Of a DNA stretch of 12,915 bases, positions 1-6,316 are shown piece after piece. The stretch is taken from the NCBI GenBank assembly GCA_025056955.1, contig JANWYL010000066.1, forward strand, positions 1 to 12,915, in the 5' to 3' direction. The position numbers were made by a program, and so were the translations under genes. The notes under the pieces were generated by a model. It saw only the letters and a program-made list of their open reading frames with translations, was not told where the DNA came from and ran no database searches. Position 1 is the first letter of the stretch. Each line of letters opens with the position of its first letter. The DNA comes from Sandaracinaceae bacterium. Lineage in GTDB: Bacteria; Myxococcota_A; Polyangia; Polyangiales; Sandaracinaceae.

Positions 1-579
1 CAACCGTATATCGATCACCCAGAAGATCGCAACCTTCTTATCAAGCTGCACCGGAGTTATATCGCTTTGGTTGATGAGGCATATGAAAAGGTGATGGAAG
101 GGGGAGGGGTGGCCTTTATTCCTCACACCTATGGCCCTTATGAGCTTCCCATCAGCTCAGTGGGTCGCGACATTGTGGAACAGCTGCGGGAAGCCCATCG
201 GCCAGAGAGACGCAACCGCCTGCCCGTGCGACCCGAAATCGATCTTCTCACCCGTCAAGCCGATGGGGCGCGCATCGTCGAGGATCAACTGGTTGAGGCG
301 CTAAGGGAGAAGCTTGAGCAGGCTGGATTCAACGTGACCGAATCTGCCGTATATCGCCTCGTGCCAGGAACGCAAGCGTGGAAGCATGCCAGTCGATTTC
401 CGGGGCGGGTGTTGTGCTTGGAGGTGCGGCGCGATCTTCTTGTTGAGTCTTATGAGGCGTTGGCACCCATGCGGATTTCGTGGGAAGGGGTTTTGCGGGT
501 TGCGCGGCCACTGGCGGATGTGATTGGTGGCTGGCTTGATGGCCGTGGTGCCATCTCAGCGCCGAGAGCAGCTGCGTGA
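1..579 (+). CDS. Probable N-formylglutamate amidohydrolase-family protein, C-terminal part (start lies upstream of the window)
   Basis: The frame is open from base 1 to the TGA at 577-579, giving 192 visible residues, so the true start is outside the window. The TTG at 67 is an internal Leu codon, because the frame continues cleanly upstream of it. The segment LHRSYIALVDEAYEKV (residues 17-32) followed by GVAFIPHTYGP resembles the N-formylglutamate amidohydrolase (FGase) family, where a helix with an H-x-x-Y pattern precedes a strand ending in a metal- or substrate-binding histidine. The later segment RVLCLEVRRDLL (about residues 136-147) resembles the family's 'ElR' strand near the C-terminus. 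FGase enzymes hydrolyse N-formyl or related amides of glutamate, and many bacterial members have unknown substrates. The assignment is by remembered pattern only; it could be another amidohydrolase-fold or unknown protein. The gene ends 8 bp from the opposing STAS-like gene (tail to tail). Confidence 0.5.
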   Translation, partial: QPYIDHPEDRNLLIKLHRSYIALVDEAYEKVMEGGGVAFIPHTYGPYELPISSVGRDIVEQLREAHRPERRNRLPVRPEIDLLTRQADGARIVEDQLVEALREKLEQAGFNVTESAVYRLVPGTQAWKHASRFPGRVLCLEVRRDLLVESYEALAPMRISWEGVLRVARPLADVIGGWLDGRGAISAPRAAA

Positions 580-587
580 GATGGAAT

Positions 588-1019
588 TTATGAGCCAGAG
601 GAGGTGGTTCCTTTTTTGGCTTCGTCTTCTTTCTTCAAACGAAGAAGGGCTTGTAGGGCTGCCTCTCTGCTCTCGTAGATGTTGGCGTCAATATGATGGA
701 GCACTGCAGAAGTAAGAACTGCAGTTTTTGTGGTGGGATCGCCATGATAGCGGGTTGAGTGGTTAACGAAGCGCTTGAGAACCCGGGCACGGGCTTGCCC
801 AAAAGCGGGGCCAGCCTTGGCCTTGACCACAAGGCCGCTCAAATCGATCAAAAGGTCAACGCGTTTCCCAAATGCTCCAAGTCTGGTGGAGACTTCTTTC
901 TCCCAAGCGTGTACGTCTTCAATGCTTTGGAGGATGCAATTTTCAAAGCTCGCTTCGACAATGTCATAAAGGGGATGATAGCGAAAGGTGATTTTCCAGT
1001 TTGCCCTTGAATCACTCAT
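588..1019 (-). CDS. Small STAS/SpoIIAA-like single-domain protein
   Basis: This is a 143-residue soluble protein with no signal peptide or membrane segment. The start is taken at ATG 1017-1019. The reading frame extends further upstream, but that extension lies inside the hydrolase gene and is probably not translated. The middle contains VDLLIDLSGL (residues 54-63), a buried strand resembling the core strand of STAS/SpoIIAA-like domains, followed by a helix rich in Arg/Ala and a second strand TAVLTSAVL (99-107). The C-terminus is Lys/Glu-rich and ends in a Ser/Thr tail. Small proteins of this type are common in myxobacteria and are usually unassigned; roles in signalling or partner switching are only inferred. 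The start overlaps the end of the alpha/beta hydrolase gene by 8 bp, so translation is probably coupled. No strong Shine-Dalgarno sequence is visible, which fits coupling. No serine can be singled out as a phosphorylation site. Confidence 0.6.
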   Translation of the reverse strand: MSDSRANWKITFRYHPLYDIVEASFENCILQSIEDVHAWEKEVSTRLGAFGKRVDLLIDLSGLVVKAKAGPAFGQARARVLKRFVNHSTRYHGDPTTKTAVLTSAVLHHIDANIYESREAALQALLRLKKEDEAKKGTTSSGS

Positions 1020-1806
1020 CTGTGGCAGCAAGAAAGGCATTGAGGATGGCTGCGCAAAGTTGGGGGGCTTCGCATTGGGGATAGTGGCCAACGCCAGGGA
1101 AGTAGACGAGTCGCCCCCTTTTCACTTGTGTGACCACCAGGTCGTTGAGCAGAGGGGGCGGCAAGAAGGGGTCATCGGTTGCGAGAACCACTGCCTTCGC
1201 TTGAATCAAATGCAGTTGGTCTTGAAAGCCTCCTTGGCGCCAAGCATTAAAGCTTTGCTCGATGCAGGCAGGGCTTGTGTTTTTGGCATCATCGAGAAGC
1301 CGCTCCCTTTCGGAAGGAGGCAGCGCTTTGCATGCGAGGTCGAGGATGGTGCCTTGTTTTTGCCGATCGCCAGCGCTTGTGCGAAAAAGATGGACGGCTT
1401 CTTCGGGGAGGTTGATCCCTTGGGGAGGGACTGGGCAGATGAGGCAGAGGGCAGAAACGCGGTTGGGTTGGGTTCCAGCCATCCACAATGCGATCTGCCC
1501 TCCCATCGAGTGCCCAATCAAGCGCAAGCGCTCAATCCCCAAGCGATCGGCCAAGCGCCAGAGGTCTGTGCCGTAGCTTGCGATGTCATAGGGGCCAGGG
1601 GGGCAGTCGCTTTCGCCTGCGCCGCGAAGGTCAGGAAGAAGCAGGCGACGAGATCGTGTGTCCAGAAAAGGAAGAATTGAATTCCAGACGGCACCTGAGA
1701 CCATCCACCCGTGAATGAAGAGAATTCCTTCCTTGTCGTTATTCCCACCTTCTTCCCTGAGCATGAGATGGAGGTGTTCGTCGACCCGGATTCGTTCTTT
1801 CTTCAT
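1012..1806 (-). CDS. Alpha/beta hydrolase (fold-1 type)
   Basis: The 264-residue protein has the standard alpha/beta-hydrolase layout. The oxyanion-hole motif HGW is at residues 32-34, the nucleophile elbow GHSMGG at 98-103 (Ser100), the acid region VVLATDDPF at 206-214 (Asp211 or Asp212) and the general base in GVGHYP at 238-243 (His241). A lap/cap region lies between about residues 125 and 190. No signal peptide is seen, so it is cytoplasmic. Family members are esterases, lactonases, thioesterases or C-C bond hydrolases, and sequence alone does not give the substrate. Its place 52 bp downstream of an acyl-CoA dehydrogenase gene makes an acyl ester or acyl-CoA related substrate plausible, which is inference. 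The start is ATG 1804-1806; a GAGAGGGG tract lies rather far upstream of it. The stop overlaps the start of the STAS-like gene. Confidence 0.88.
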   Translation of the reverse strand: MKKERIRVDEHLHLMLREEGGNNDKEGILFIHGWMVSGAVWNSILPFLDTRSRRLLLPDLRGAGESDCPPGPYDIASYGTDLWRLADRLGIERLRLIGHSMGGQIALWMAGTQPNRVSALCLICPVPPQGINLPEEAVHLFRTSAGDRQKQGTILDLACKALPPSERERLLDDAKNTSPACIEQSFNAWRQGGFQDQLHLIQAKAVVLATDDPFLPPPLLNDLVVTQVKRGRLVYFPGVGHYPQCEAPQLCAAILNAFLAATDE

Positions 1807-1858
1807 GCCTACACTCTATGCCCCTCTCAGATGCAGGCAAGGCCTGTGGGCAAAAGCG

Positions 1859-3019
1859 TTAAATTTGGCCACGCAGGAGGCTTCTTGCAATCACAAGGCG
1901 CTGGATTTCGCTGGTCCCCTCGTAGATCCGGGTCACACGCACATCGCGGTAGTGGCGCTCGACATCGTATTCAGCGACGTAACCATAGCCACCGTGGATT
2001 TGGAGGGCGCGGTCGACAACCCGCCAGGCTGCCTCAGTGGCAAAAAGCTTGGCCATCGCGGCTTCCCGTGTAAAAGGGCGGCCTTGCGTTTTGAGGAAAG
2101 CAGCCCGATAGGCGAGGAGGGTGGCTGCGTCAAGTTCGGTGCGGGAATCGGCGATCATCCATTGGATGGCCTGGTAGTCAGCGATGGGGCGGCCAAAGGC
2201 ATGCCTTTCTTTGGCGTATTCAATGGCCTCTTCGAGGGCTGCTTCCGCAATTCCAATGGCTTGTGCGGCAATCCCGATTCGGCCACCGTCAAGGGCGCTC
2301 ATGGCGATCTTGAAGCCACCGTGAAGTTCACCAAGAAGGGCGTCTTCTGGGACCCACACTTTTTCAAAGTGCAAAGCCACGGTGGAACTGCCCCGAAGCC
2401 CCATTTTGCGCTCGTGGTGGCCAATGCTCAGGCCAGGAGCTTGCGATTCGACGATGAAGCACGATATGCCGCGAGGACCTTGGAGAGCGGGATCGTTGCC
2501 ACCAGTTCGTGCCCAAACGATGAAAAAAGAGGCAAAGTCACCGCTTGTAATCCATTGCTTTTGGCCTTCGATGAGCCATCCCTTGCCCTCACGGCGGGCG
2601 GTTGTGCGCATTGAGCCTGGATCGCTTCCAGACTCAGGTTCGGAGAGGGCAAAGCTTGCGGCAAGCACTTGGCCGCTTGCAAGCTTTGAGAGGTAGCGCT
2701 CTTTTTGGGCTTCGCTTCCAAATCTTAAGAGCACTTCGCCAACCATGTTGTTGACGGCCATGGTGACAGCAGTCGAAGCACAGGCCTTTGCGATCTCAAT
2801 CATCGCAGCGACATAAGCGATGGGTGTGGCCCCTGCGCCTCCCCAGGCTTCTGGAATGGCCACGCCCATCATCCCAAGCTCGGCAAGGCCCTGGAGGATA
2901 TTGCGGGGAATCTGGCCTGAGCGGTCGATTTCTGTGGCTTGTGGCAGTATTTCGCGACGGGCAAACTCGCGTGCACTTGAGCGAATGAGAGCGAGGCTTT
3001 CGTCGAATTCGAAGTGCAT
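1859..3019 (-). CDS. Acyl-CoA dehydrogenase 1
   Basis: This is a 386-residue FAD-dependent acyl-CoA dehydrogenase. It introduces an alpha-beta double bond into an acyl-CoA and passes electrons to electron-transfer flavoprotein. Both family signatures are present: ALSEPESGSD (residues 124-133) and QIHGGYGY (340-347). The catalytic base is predicted to be Glu367 in IYEGTSEIQ, the position used in short-chain and butyryl-CoA-type enzymes. The length matches the family. The start is placed at ATG 3017-3019, where the protein begins MHFEFDES; a TTG six codons upstream would add residues that do not match the family. It follows the double-AgmX lipoprotein gene by 22 bp and precedes the hydrolase gene by 52 bp, so it is probably co-transcribed with both. 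It is clearly paralogous to acyl-CoA dehydrogenase 2 in this window. Substrate chain length cannot be read from the sequence. Confidence 0.95.
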   Translation of the reverse strand: MHFEFDESLALIRSSAREFARREILPQATEIDRSGQIPRNILQGLAELGMMGVAIPEAWGGAGATPIAYVAAMIEIAKACASTAVTMAVNNMVGEVLLRFGSEAQKERYLSKLASGQVLAASFALSEPESGSDPGSMRTTARREGKGWLIEGQKQWITSGDFASFFIVWARTGGNDPALQGPRGISCFIVESQAPGLSIGHHERKMGLRGSSTVALHFEKVWVPEDALLGELHGGFKIAMSALDGGRIGIAAQAIGIAEAALEEAIEYAKERHAFGRPIADYQAIQWMIADSRTELDAATLLAYRAAFLKTQGRPFTREAAMAKLFATEAAWRVVDRALQIHGGYGYVAEYDVERHYRDVRVTRIYEGTSEIQRLVIARSLLRGQI

Positions 3020-3041
3020 CGCTTGATTTTGGCCCAATGCG

Positions 3042-3809
3042 CTAAAGCAAAAAACTCACTTTTGCGGGATAGCTTCCTGGATCTGGCATGCGCCAGCCTT
3101 TGATGCCTTCTGTAATGCAATCAAGCCTGCTGGCCGCTTCTGGACTTGAAGCCGAGGCTCCCACAGCCAACACACGGCCTCCAGGTTCGATGTATGCGGT
3201 CACCTTGTAGCTGCCTCGTGCACCACCACAACGGCCAAGGAGCGCGCTGCCTTCGGCCAAAGGCAGTGCCCCCAACCGAGCCGCATCCCAAGCAAGGGGG
3301 GGGCGCACGTCTGATGGGGCATCATAGGCGAAGCTCCAGTTGAATTCGGCCTCGCCACCACGGGGGCGAGGGAATTGCACCCGCGAGGCGAGATCGACAA
3401 TGCAGCGCTCGATGCCCCGGTGCCCAATGGTGCTGTGGATGGGGTAGACCCACGCGACTGAGCCATCCACGCGGATGCGAAAGGCCAGGCGGATTTCGCC
3501 GCTCAGGATATCGAGGCCCTGCCCAGCTTCAAAACAACGGGCAAAAGAGGAGACCCGCGATTCGAGGGTGCGGTTTACCTGCTCGGGGGAGATGGTGCCA
3601 AGGTTGCCCTGGAGTTGGAGGCCATCTGAAGGTTGATGGGGTTGACGAGGCTCGGTGGGGCGCTTTGAGGGTGTTCCGTGGTTGGGTGGGGGGGGAGGAG
3701 AGGTCCCACCACAAGCCAAAATGCTCACGCACAGCGCCAAAGTGACCAACTTGCGCACGCAAATCGCATCCAGGTGACGAGGCATTGGGTGGGATTGAGT
3801 CATGCACAT
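3042..3809 (-). CDS. Lipoprotein with two tandem AgmX/PglI (TonB-like) C-terminal-type domains
   Basis: The predicted protein is 255 residues. A hydrophobic signal segment (VRKLVTLALCVSILAC) ends in a lipobox with lipidated Cys33, so the mature protein is membrane-anchored on the periplasmic side. A Pro-rich linker (PPPPP, then many Pro/Arg/Gln) follows. The first domain (about residues 78-165) has the pattern I associate with AgmX/PglI C-terminal domains: a Cys (92), GEIRLAFRIRVDGSV, Cys136 and an FPRPRGG turn. A second, shorter copy (about 188-255) has Cys194, YKVTAYIEPGGRVL, Cys231 and a WRMPDPG turn. Each copy therefore holds two cysteines that could form a disulfide. AgmX/PglI proteins are linked to gliding and envelope complexes in Myxococcus; a role here is not shown. 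Three ATGs are possible (3809, 3803, 3785). I chose 3809 because a GAAAGG lies 9 nt upstream, but 3785 would give a more compact signal peptide. Confidence 0.8.
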   Translation of the reverse strand: MCMTQSHPMPRHLDAICVRKLVTLALCVSILACGGTSPPPPPNHGTPSKRPTEPRQPHQPSDGLQLQGNLGTISPEQVNRTLESRVSSFARCFEAGQGLDILSGEIRLAFRIRVDGSVAWVYPIHSTIGHRGIERCIVDLASRVQFPRPRGGEAEFNWSFAYDAPSDVRPPLAWDAARLGALPLAEGSALLGRCGGARGSYKVTAYIEPGGRVLAVGASASSPEAASRLDCITEGIKGWRMPDPGSYPAKVSFLL

Positions 3810-4033
3810 CGCGTGATGCCTTTCACAACAAGAAGGAAAAAACAATCGCACCTTTTTATGGTGATCATGGTGAATTTGCTTGGGGTGATCCAATCCATTG
3901 ATGTGCACCCAGCCGAACGTGCATTCACCCATCAATAAGAGCGGTTAAACACCTCAATGGGTGTGGGTAGAGGAGAGAACGACAAAAGAGTTGAAATGCC
4001 TTTGATTACCTTTGGATTCACCCACTCACCATA
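3810..4033. other. Non-coding stretch between acyl-CoA dehydrogenase 2 and the double-AgmX lipoprotein gene
   Basis: These 224 bp are noticeably more AT-rich than their surroundings and hold no gene I can support. The region should contain the promoter or 5' leader of the - strand lipoprotein gene, but no convincing -35/-10 pair stands out. A 7-bp inverted repeat (CACCCAT at 3926-3932, ATGGGTG at 3957-3963) with a long 24-nt loop is present and has no T-tract, so I do not call it a terminator. A frame open on the - strand through part of this region is only the upstream extension of the lipoprotein frame. Confidence 0.5.
3819..3824 (-). promoter_or_regulatory. Shine-Dalgarno candidate for the double-AgmX lipoprotein
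   Basis: On the - strand the sequence reads GAAAGG, 9 nt before the ATG at 3809. This favours 3809 over the in-frame ATGs at 3803 and 3785. Confidence 0.45.
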
Positions 4034-5176
4034 CTAGGACTTGAGTGTTTGTGTGGCGATCACAAGGCGCTGAATTTCGCTTGTGCCTTCGTAGATTTCT
4101 GTGATCCTCGCATCGCGGTAGTGGCGTTCCACATCGTATTCGGTGCTATAGCCATAGCCACCATGAATTTGAATCGCCTTGTGGGTGATCCGGGTTGCGG
4201 CTTCGCTTGCAAAGAGTTTAGCCATGGAGGATTCGCGGGTGTGACGCATCCCCTTGTCTTTCATCCAAGCGGCCCGGAGGGTGAGGAGCCGGGCGGCATC
4301 GAGTTCTGTGGCCATGTCAGCAAGCATGAATTGGATGGCCTGTTTGTTGGCGATGACTTCACCAAAGGCTTTTCGCACTTTGGCGTATTCGAGGGCCTTT
4401 TCAAAAGCGGCGCGAGCGATGCCAATCGCTTGCGCTGCGATTCCGATCCGCCCCCCATCGAGGGTGATCATCGCGATCTTAAAGCCCATTCCCTTTTCAC
4501 CGAGCATGTTTTCACGTGGAACTTTCACATTGTCAAAAAACACCGTGCAGGAGTGCGCTGCGTGGATGCCCATTTTTTCATCTGGGGGGGCTTGGGTGAA
4601 GCCAGGTGTGCCACGCTCAACGATCAGGGCCACTGTGCCCTTGGCACCAAGCGAAGGATCGAAGGCCGCAAAGACAATGATCAAATCGGCATGTGGGCCG
4701 TTGGTGATCCAGTTTTTGGCACCATTGAGAATGAAGTGCTCGCCGCGATCTTCAGCGATCGTGGCCATGTGGGCGGCATCGGATCCAGAGGCTGGCTCTG
4801 TGAGCCCGAAGCAGCCGAGTTTTTCACCGCGTGCCAGAGGCACAAGAAAGCGCCGTTTTTGTTCTTCGTTTCCAAAGCGCAGGAGAGGCTCACAGACGAG
4901 GGAGTTTTGGACGCTCATGATCACGCCTGTCGAGGCGCAAGCGCGTGAAATTTCCTCCATCGCGAGGGCATAGCTCACCGTGTCAGCGCCAGAGCCTCCG
5001 TATTCTTCAGGCACAACGAGGCCCATAAGCCCCAGTTCGCCCATGCGCTTGACCAATTCATTGGGCCAGCGGCCCGTGCGATCGAGCTCGCGGGCTTTGG
5101 GGGCCACTTCGCGCTCGGCAAAATCCCGCGCCATTGATTGGATCATCCGCTGCTCTTCGGTGAGCTCAAAGTGCAT
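4034..5176 (-). CDS. Acyl-CoA dehydrogenase 2 (short-chain/butyryl-CoA dehydrogenase type)
   Basis: This is a 380-residue FAD-dependent acyl-CoA dehydrogenase. The first signature, LTEPASGSD, is at residues 125-133, and QIHGGYGY lies near residues 336-343. The predicted catalytic base is Glu363 in IYEGTSEIQ. The sequence aligns along its whole length with acyl-CoA dehydrogenase 1, sharing long identical blocks such as GGRIGIAAQAIGIA and EYDVERHYRD. The enzyme oxidises acyl-CoA to enoyl-CoA and donates electrons to electron-transfer flavoprotein; the style is that of short- or branched-chain enzymes, but the substrate is not readable. The start is ATG 5174-5176, with a GTG two codons upstream as the alternative. 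Neither has a visible Shine-Dalgarno sequence. The gene diverges from the ExbD/AgmX-like lipoprotein gene across 80 bp, and 224 bp separate its stop from the next gene on the same strand. Confidence 0.95.
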   Translation of the reverse strand: MHFELTEEQRMIQSMARDFAEREVAPKARELDRTGRWPNELVKRMGELGLMGLVVPEEYGGSGADTVSYALAMEEISRACASTGVIMSVQNSLVCEPLLRFGNEEQKRRFLVPLARGEKLGCFGLTEPASGSDAAHMATIAEDRGEHFILNGAKNWITNGPHADLIIVFAAFDPSLGAKGTVALIVERGTPGFTQAPPDEKMGIHAAHSCTVFFDNVKVPRENMLGEKGMGFKIAMITLDGGRIGIAAQAIGIARAAFEKALEYAKVRKAFGEVIANKQAIQFMLADMATELDAARLLTLRAAWMKDKGMRHTRESSMAKLFASEAATRITHKAIQIHGGYGYSTEYDVERHYRDARITEIYEGTSEIQRLVIATQTLKS

Positions 5177-5256
5177 GTTCACAATCTAAACAAGCAAATT
5201 TTTTCGGCAAGGCTGTGCTTCTTTGCTTTTGGCGTTTTTTTGTTCAAGGGATGGGC
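5177..5256. promoter_or_regulatory. Divergent intergenic region between acyl-CoA dehydrogenase 2 and the ExbD/AgmX-like lipoprotein gene
   Basis: This 80-bp AT-rich spacer must hold the promoters for both outward-facing genes. For the - strand gene a weak pair can be drawn: TTGCCG, a 16-nt spacer, then TAGATT (its -10 lies at + strand 5183-5188). This would start transcription almost at the ATG. For the + strand gene no good pair is evident. Confidence 0.35.
5246..5250 (+). promoter_or_regulatory. Shine-Dalgarno deciding the start of the ExbD/AgmX-like lipoprotein
   Basis: AAGGG sits directly against an ATG at 5251 but exactly 6 nt before the in-frame ATG at 5257. The normal spacing supports 5257 as the start, giving a compact lipoprotein signal peptide. 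Confidence 0.55.
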
Positions 5257-6303
5257 ATGAGGCAGTGGCTTTGGGTGCTTTTCCTTTGCTTGGCGTGTGG
5301 TGGGGGAAAACCCAAGGGGCAAGAGGTGGGCGCTTTGGGTGTTCAGGCCAAAGAAAAGGAGGCGCAAGAAGATCCGCGCCTTCTTTTGATGGACATGCCA
5401 TACCGCGAGCTCGTTCGGCGGATTGAGGGGCTCGACGCGAAGGGCCTGGGGAGCAGCGAAGCGGCTTGCCTTTTTCGTCGCAATCCCTTGCGGCTTGAGG
5501 CCGATCTTGCGCCTGCTTTACGGGGGCTTCCTGACCCTCCTTCTGGCCTCAAAGAGCGCTTTGAGCAGGGCTTTGGAGTGAGAGCGGCGCTTCTTACGCG
5601 TTATGGCTTGGTTGGAGACCCCCAAGCGGAACTCGTGTTTGTGGCACTGACCACAGTGGCTCCTGGTGCAAAGGAGGTGCTTTTGGTGTGGGTTGAAGGC
5701 GAGGGCATCTGGCTTGGCTCAAGCAGGAGTGAAAGATTCGAACGAAGGACCCTGGCTCAGCTCTCTGCGCTCCCAAGCGAGCATCCCGTTTTCCTTGCTG
5801 CTTCAGGAGAAACACCCGTCTTTTCCCTGCTTTCTGTGCTCGAGCGATTGCCACCCCTTCCGGGCAAAATCGGCCTTGCCACCCTTCTTCCTCAAGGAGT
5901 GCGACTTCCGCCTCCCTTCGAAGAGGCGAGGCCAGAGCTTCCACTTTGCCGCACGGATGAGATGGCAGAAGGCGATTTTCCAGGCGATTTTGAAGACCAG
6001 GGCCTTCTCAGGCAGGCGCTTCGGCCACTGCTCGAAGGGGCGAGGGATTGCCTTGGAAACACGCCAGGTCCTGGCGCCCAAGGGGGGCGGCTTGGCCTCT
6101 TCCTTCGCATCTCGCCTAGAGGAGAAGTCGAAGCAGCCTGCGTTTACGAAGATGAGCAGGACGACCCTTTCCTTCGGGCTTGCATCGTGCGGCAAGCCAA
6201 AAGGCTCCTTTTCCCTCCTCCCAAAGGTGGTGCGGCGCTTTTACAAATTCCCCTAAGGCTTGAGCCGGGGATTCCCCATCGGCAAAGGGCCTTTTGCCCC
6301 TAG
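5257..6303 (+). CDS. Lipoprotein with an ExbD/TolR-like segment and an AgmX/PglI-like C-terminal domain
   Basis: The predicted protein is 348 residues. A very short signal peptide, MRQWLWVLFLCLAC, ends in lipidated Cys14, so the mature protein sits in the periplasm on a lipid anchor. After a charged linker and an N-terminal domain I do not recognise comes a segment (about residues 140-215) with strand-helix-strand features resembling the periplasmic domain of ExbD/TolR: EVLLVWVEGEGIWL, a helix, HPVFLAASGETP, then GKIGLATLLPQG. The C-terminal part (about 253-337) resembles AgmX/PglI C-terminal domains, with Cys265, the strand GRLGLFLRISPRGEV, Cys309 and an LFPPPKGG turn. It lacks the transmembrane helix of true ExbD, so it is not a proton-channel subunit. 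The domain calls are by eye and need profile searches. It converges on the Gly-tract lipoprotein gene with a 13-bp gap. Confidence 0.72.
   Translation: MRQWLWVLFLCLACGGGKPKGQEVGALGVQAKEKEAQEDPRLLLMDMPYRELVRRIEGLDAKGLGSSEAACLFRRNPLRLEADLAPALRGLPDPPSGLKERFEQGFGVRAALLTRYGLVGDPQAELVFVALTTVAPGAKEVLLVWVEGEGIWLGSSRSERFERRTLAQLSALPSEHPVFLAASGETPVFSLLSVLERLPPLPGKIGLATLLPQGVRLPPPFEEARPELPLCRTDEMAEGDFPGDFEDQGLLRQALRPLLEGARDCLGNTPGPGAQGGRLGLFLRISPRGEVEAACVYEDEQDDPFLRACIVRQAKRLLFPPPKGGAALLQIPLRLEPGIPHRQRAFCP
6281..6298 (+). terminator. Weak hairpin at the end of the ExbD/AgmX-like lipoprotein gene
   Basis: GGCAAA (6281-6286) and TTTGCC (6293-6298) form a 6-bp stem with a 6-nt loop overlapping the last codons. 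Only a short T-run (TTTT at 6305-6308) follows, about 6 nt after the stem. It could act as a weak terminator before the convergent gene. Confidence 0.25.
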
Positions 6304-6316
6304 GTTTTCAGGAGCG

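Noticed and set aside
988..1680. A 230-codon + strand open frame across the hydrolase gene
   Set aside because: It is antisense to the alpha/beta hydrolase with intact catalytic motifs, and it has no domain-like features of its own.
1715..2614. A 299-codon + strand open frame opposite acyl-CoA dehydrogenase 1
   Set aside because: It is fully antisense to a well-supported gene, its translation has no recognisable domain, and the same kind of frame appears opposite the paralogous dehydrogenase, as expected from shared codon use.
3296..3303. G8 homopolymer tracts (also at 3688-3695) as a phase-variation switch in the double-AgmX lipoprotein
   Set aside because: Runs of seven or eight G are frequent in many genes across this window (for example 4584-4590 and 7705-7711), so they look like a genome-wide codon habit rather than a switch.
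3810..3935. Upstream extension of the double-AgmX lipoprotein frame
   Set aside because: The extension would bury the lipoprotein signal peptide inside the protein and is rich in His and Asp without pattern; a Shine-Dalgarno-supported start exists at 3809.
3926..3963. 7-bp inverted repeat CACCCAT/ATGGGTG as a terminator or operator
   Set aside because: The loop is 24 nt, there is no T-tract on either strand, and the flanks do not extend the pairing.
4049..4948. A 299-codon + strand open frame opposite acyl-CoA dehydrogenase 2
   Set aside because: It is the counterpart of the antisense frame at 1715-2614 and reflects the reverse complement of the conserved dehydrogenase sequence, not a gene.
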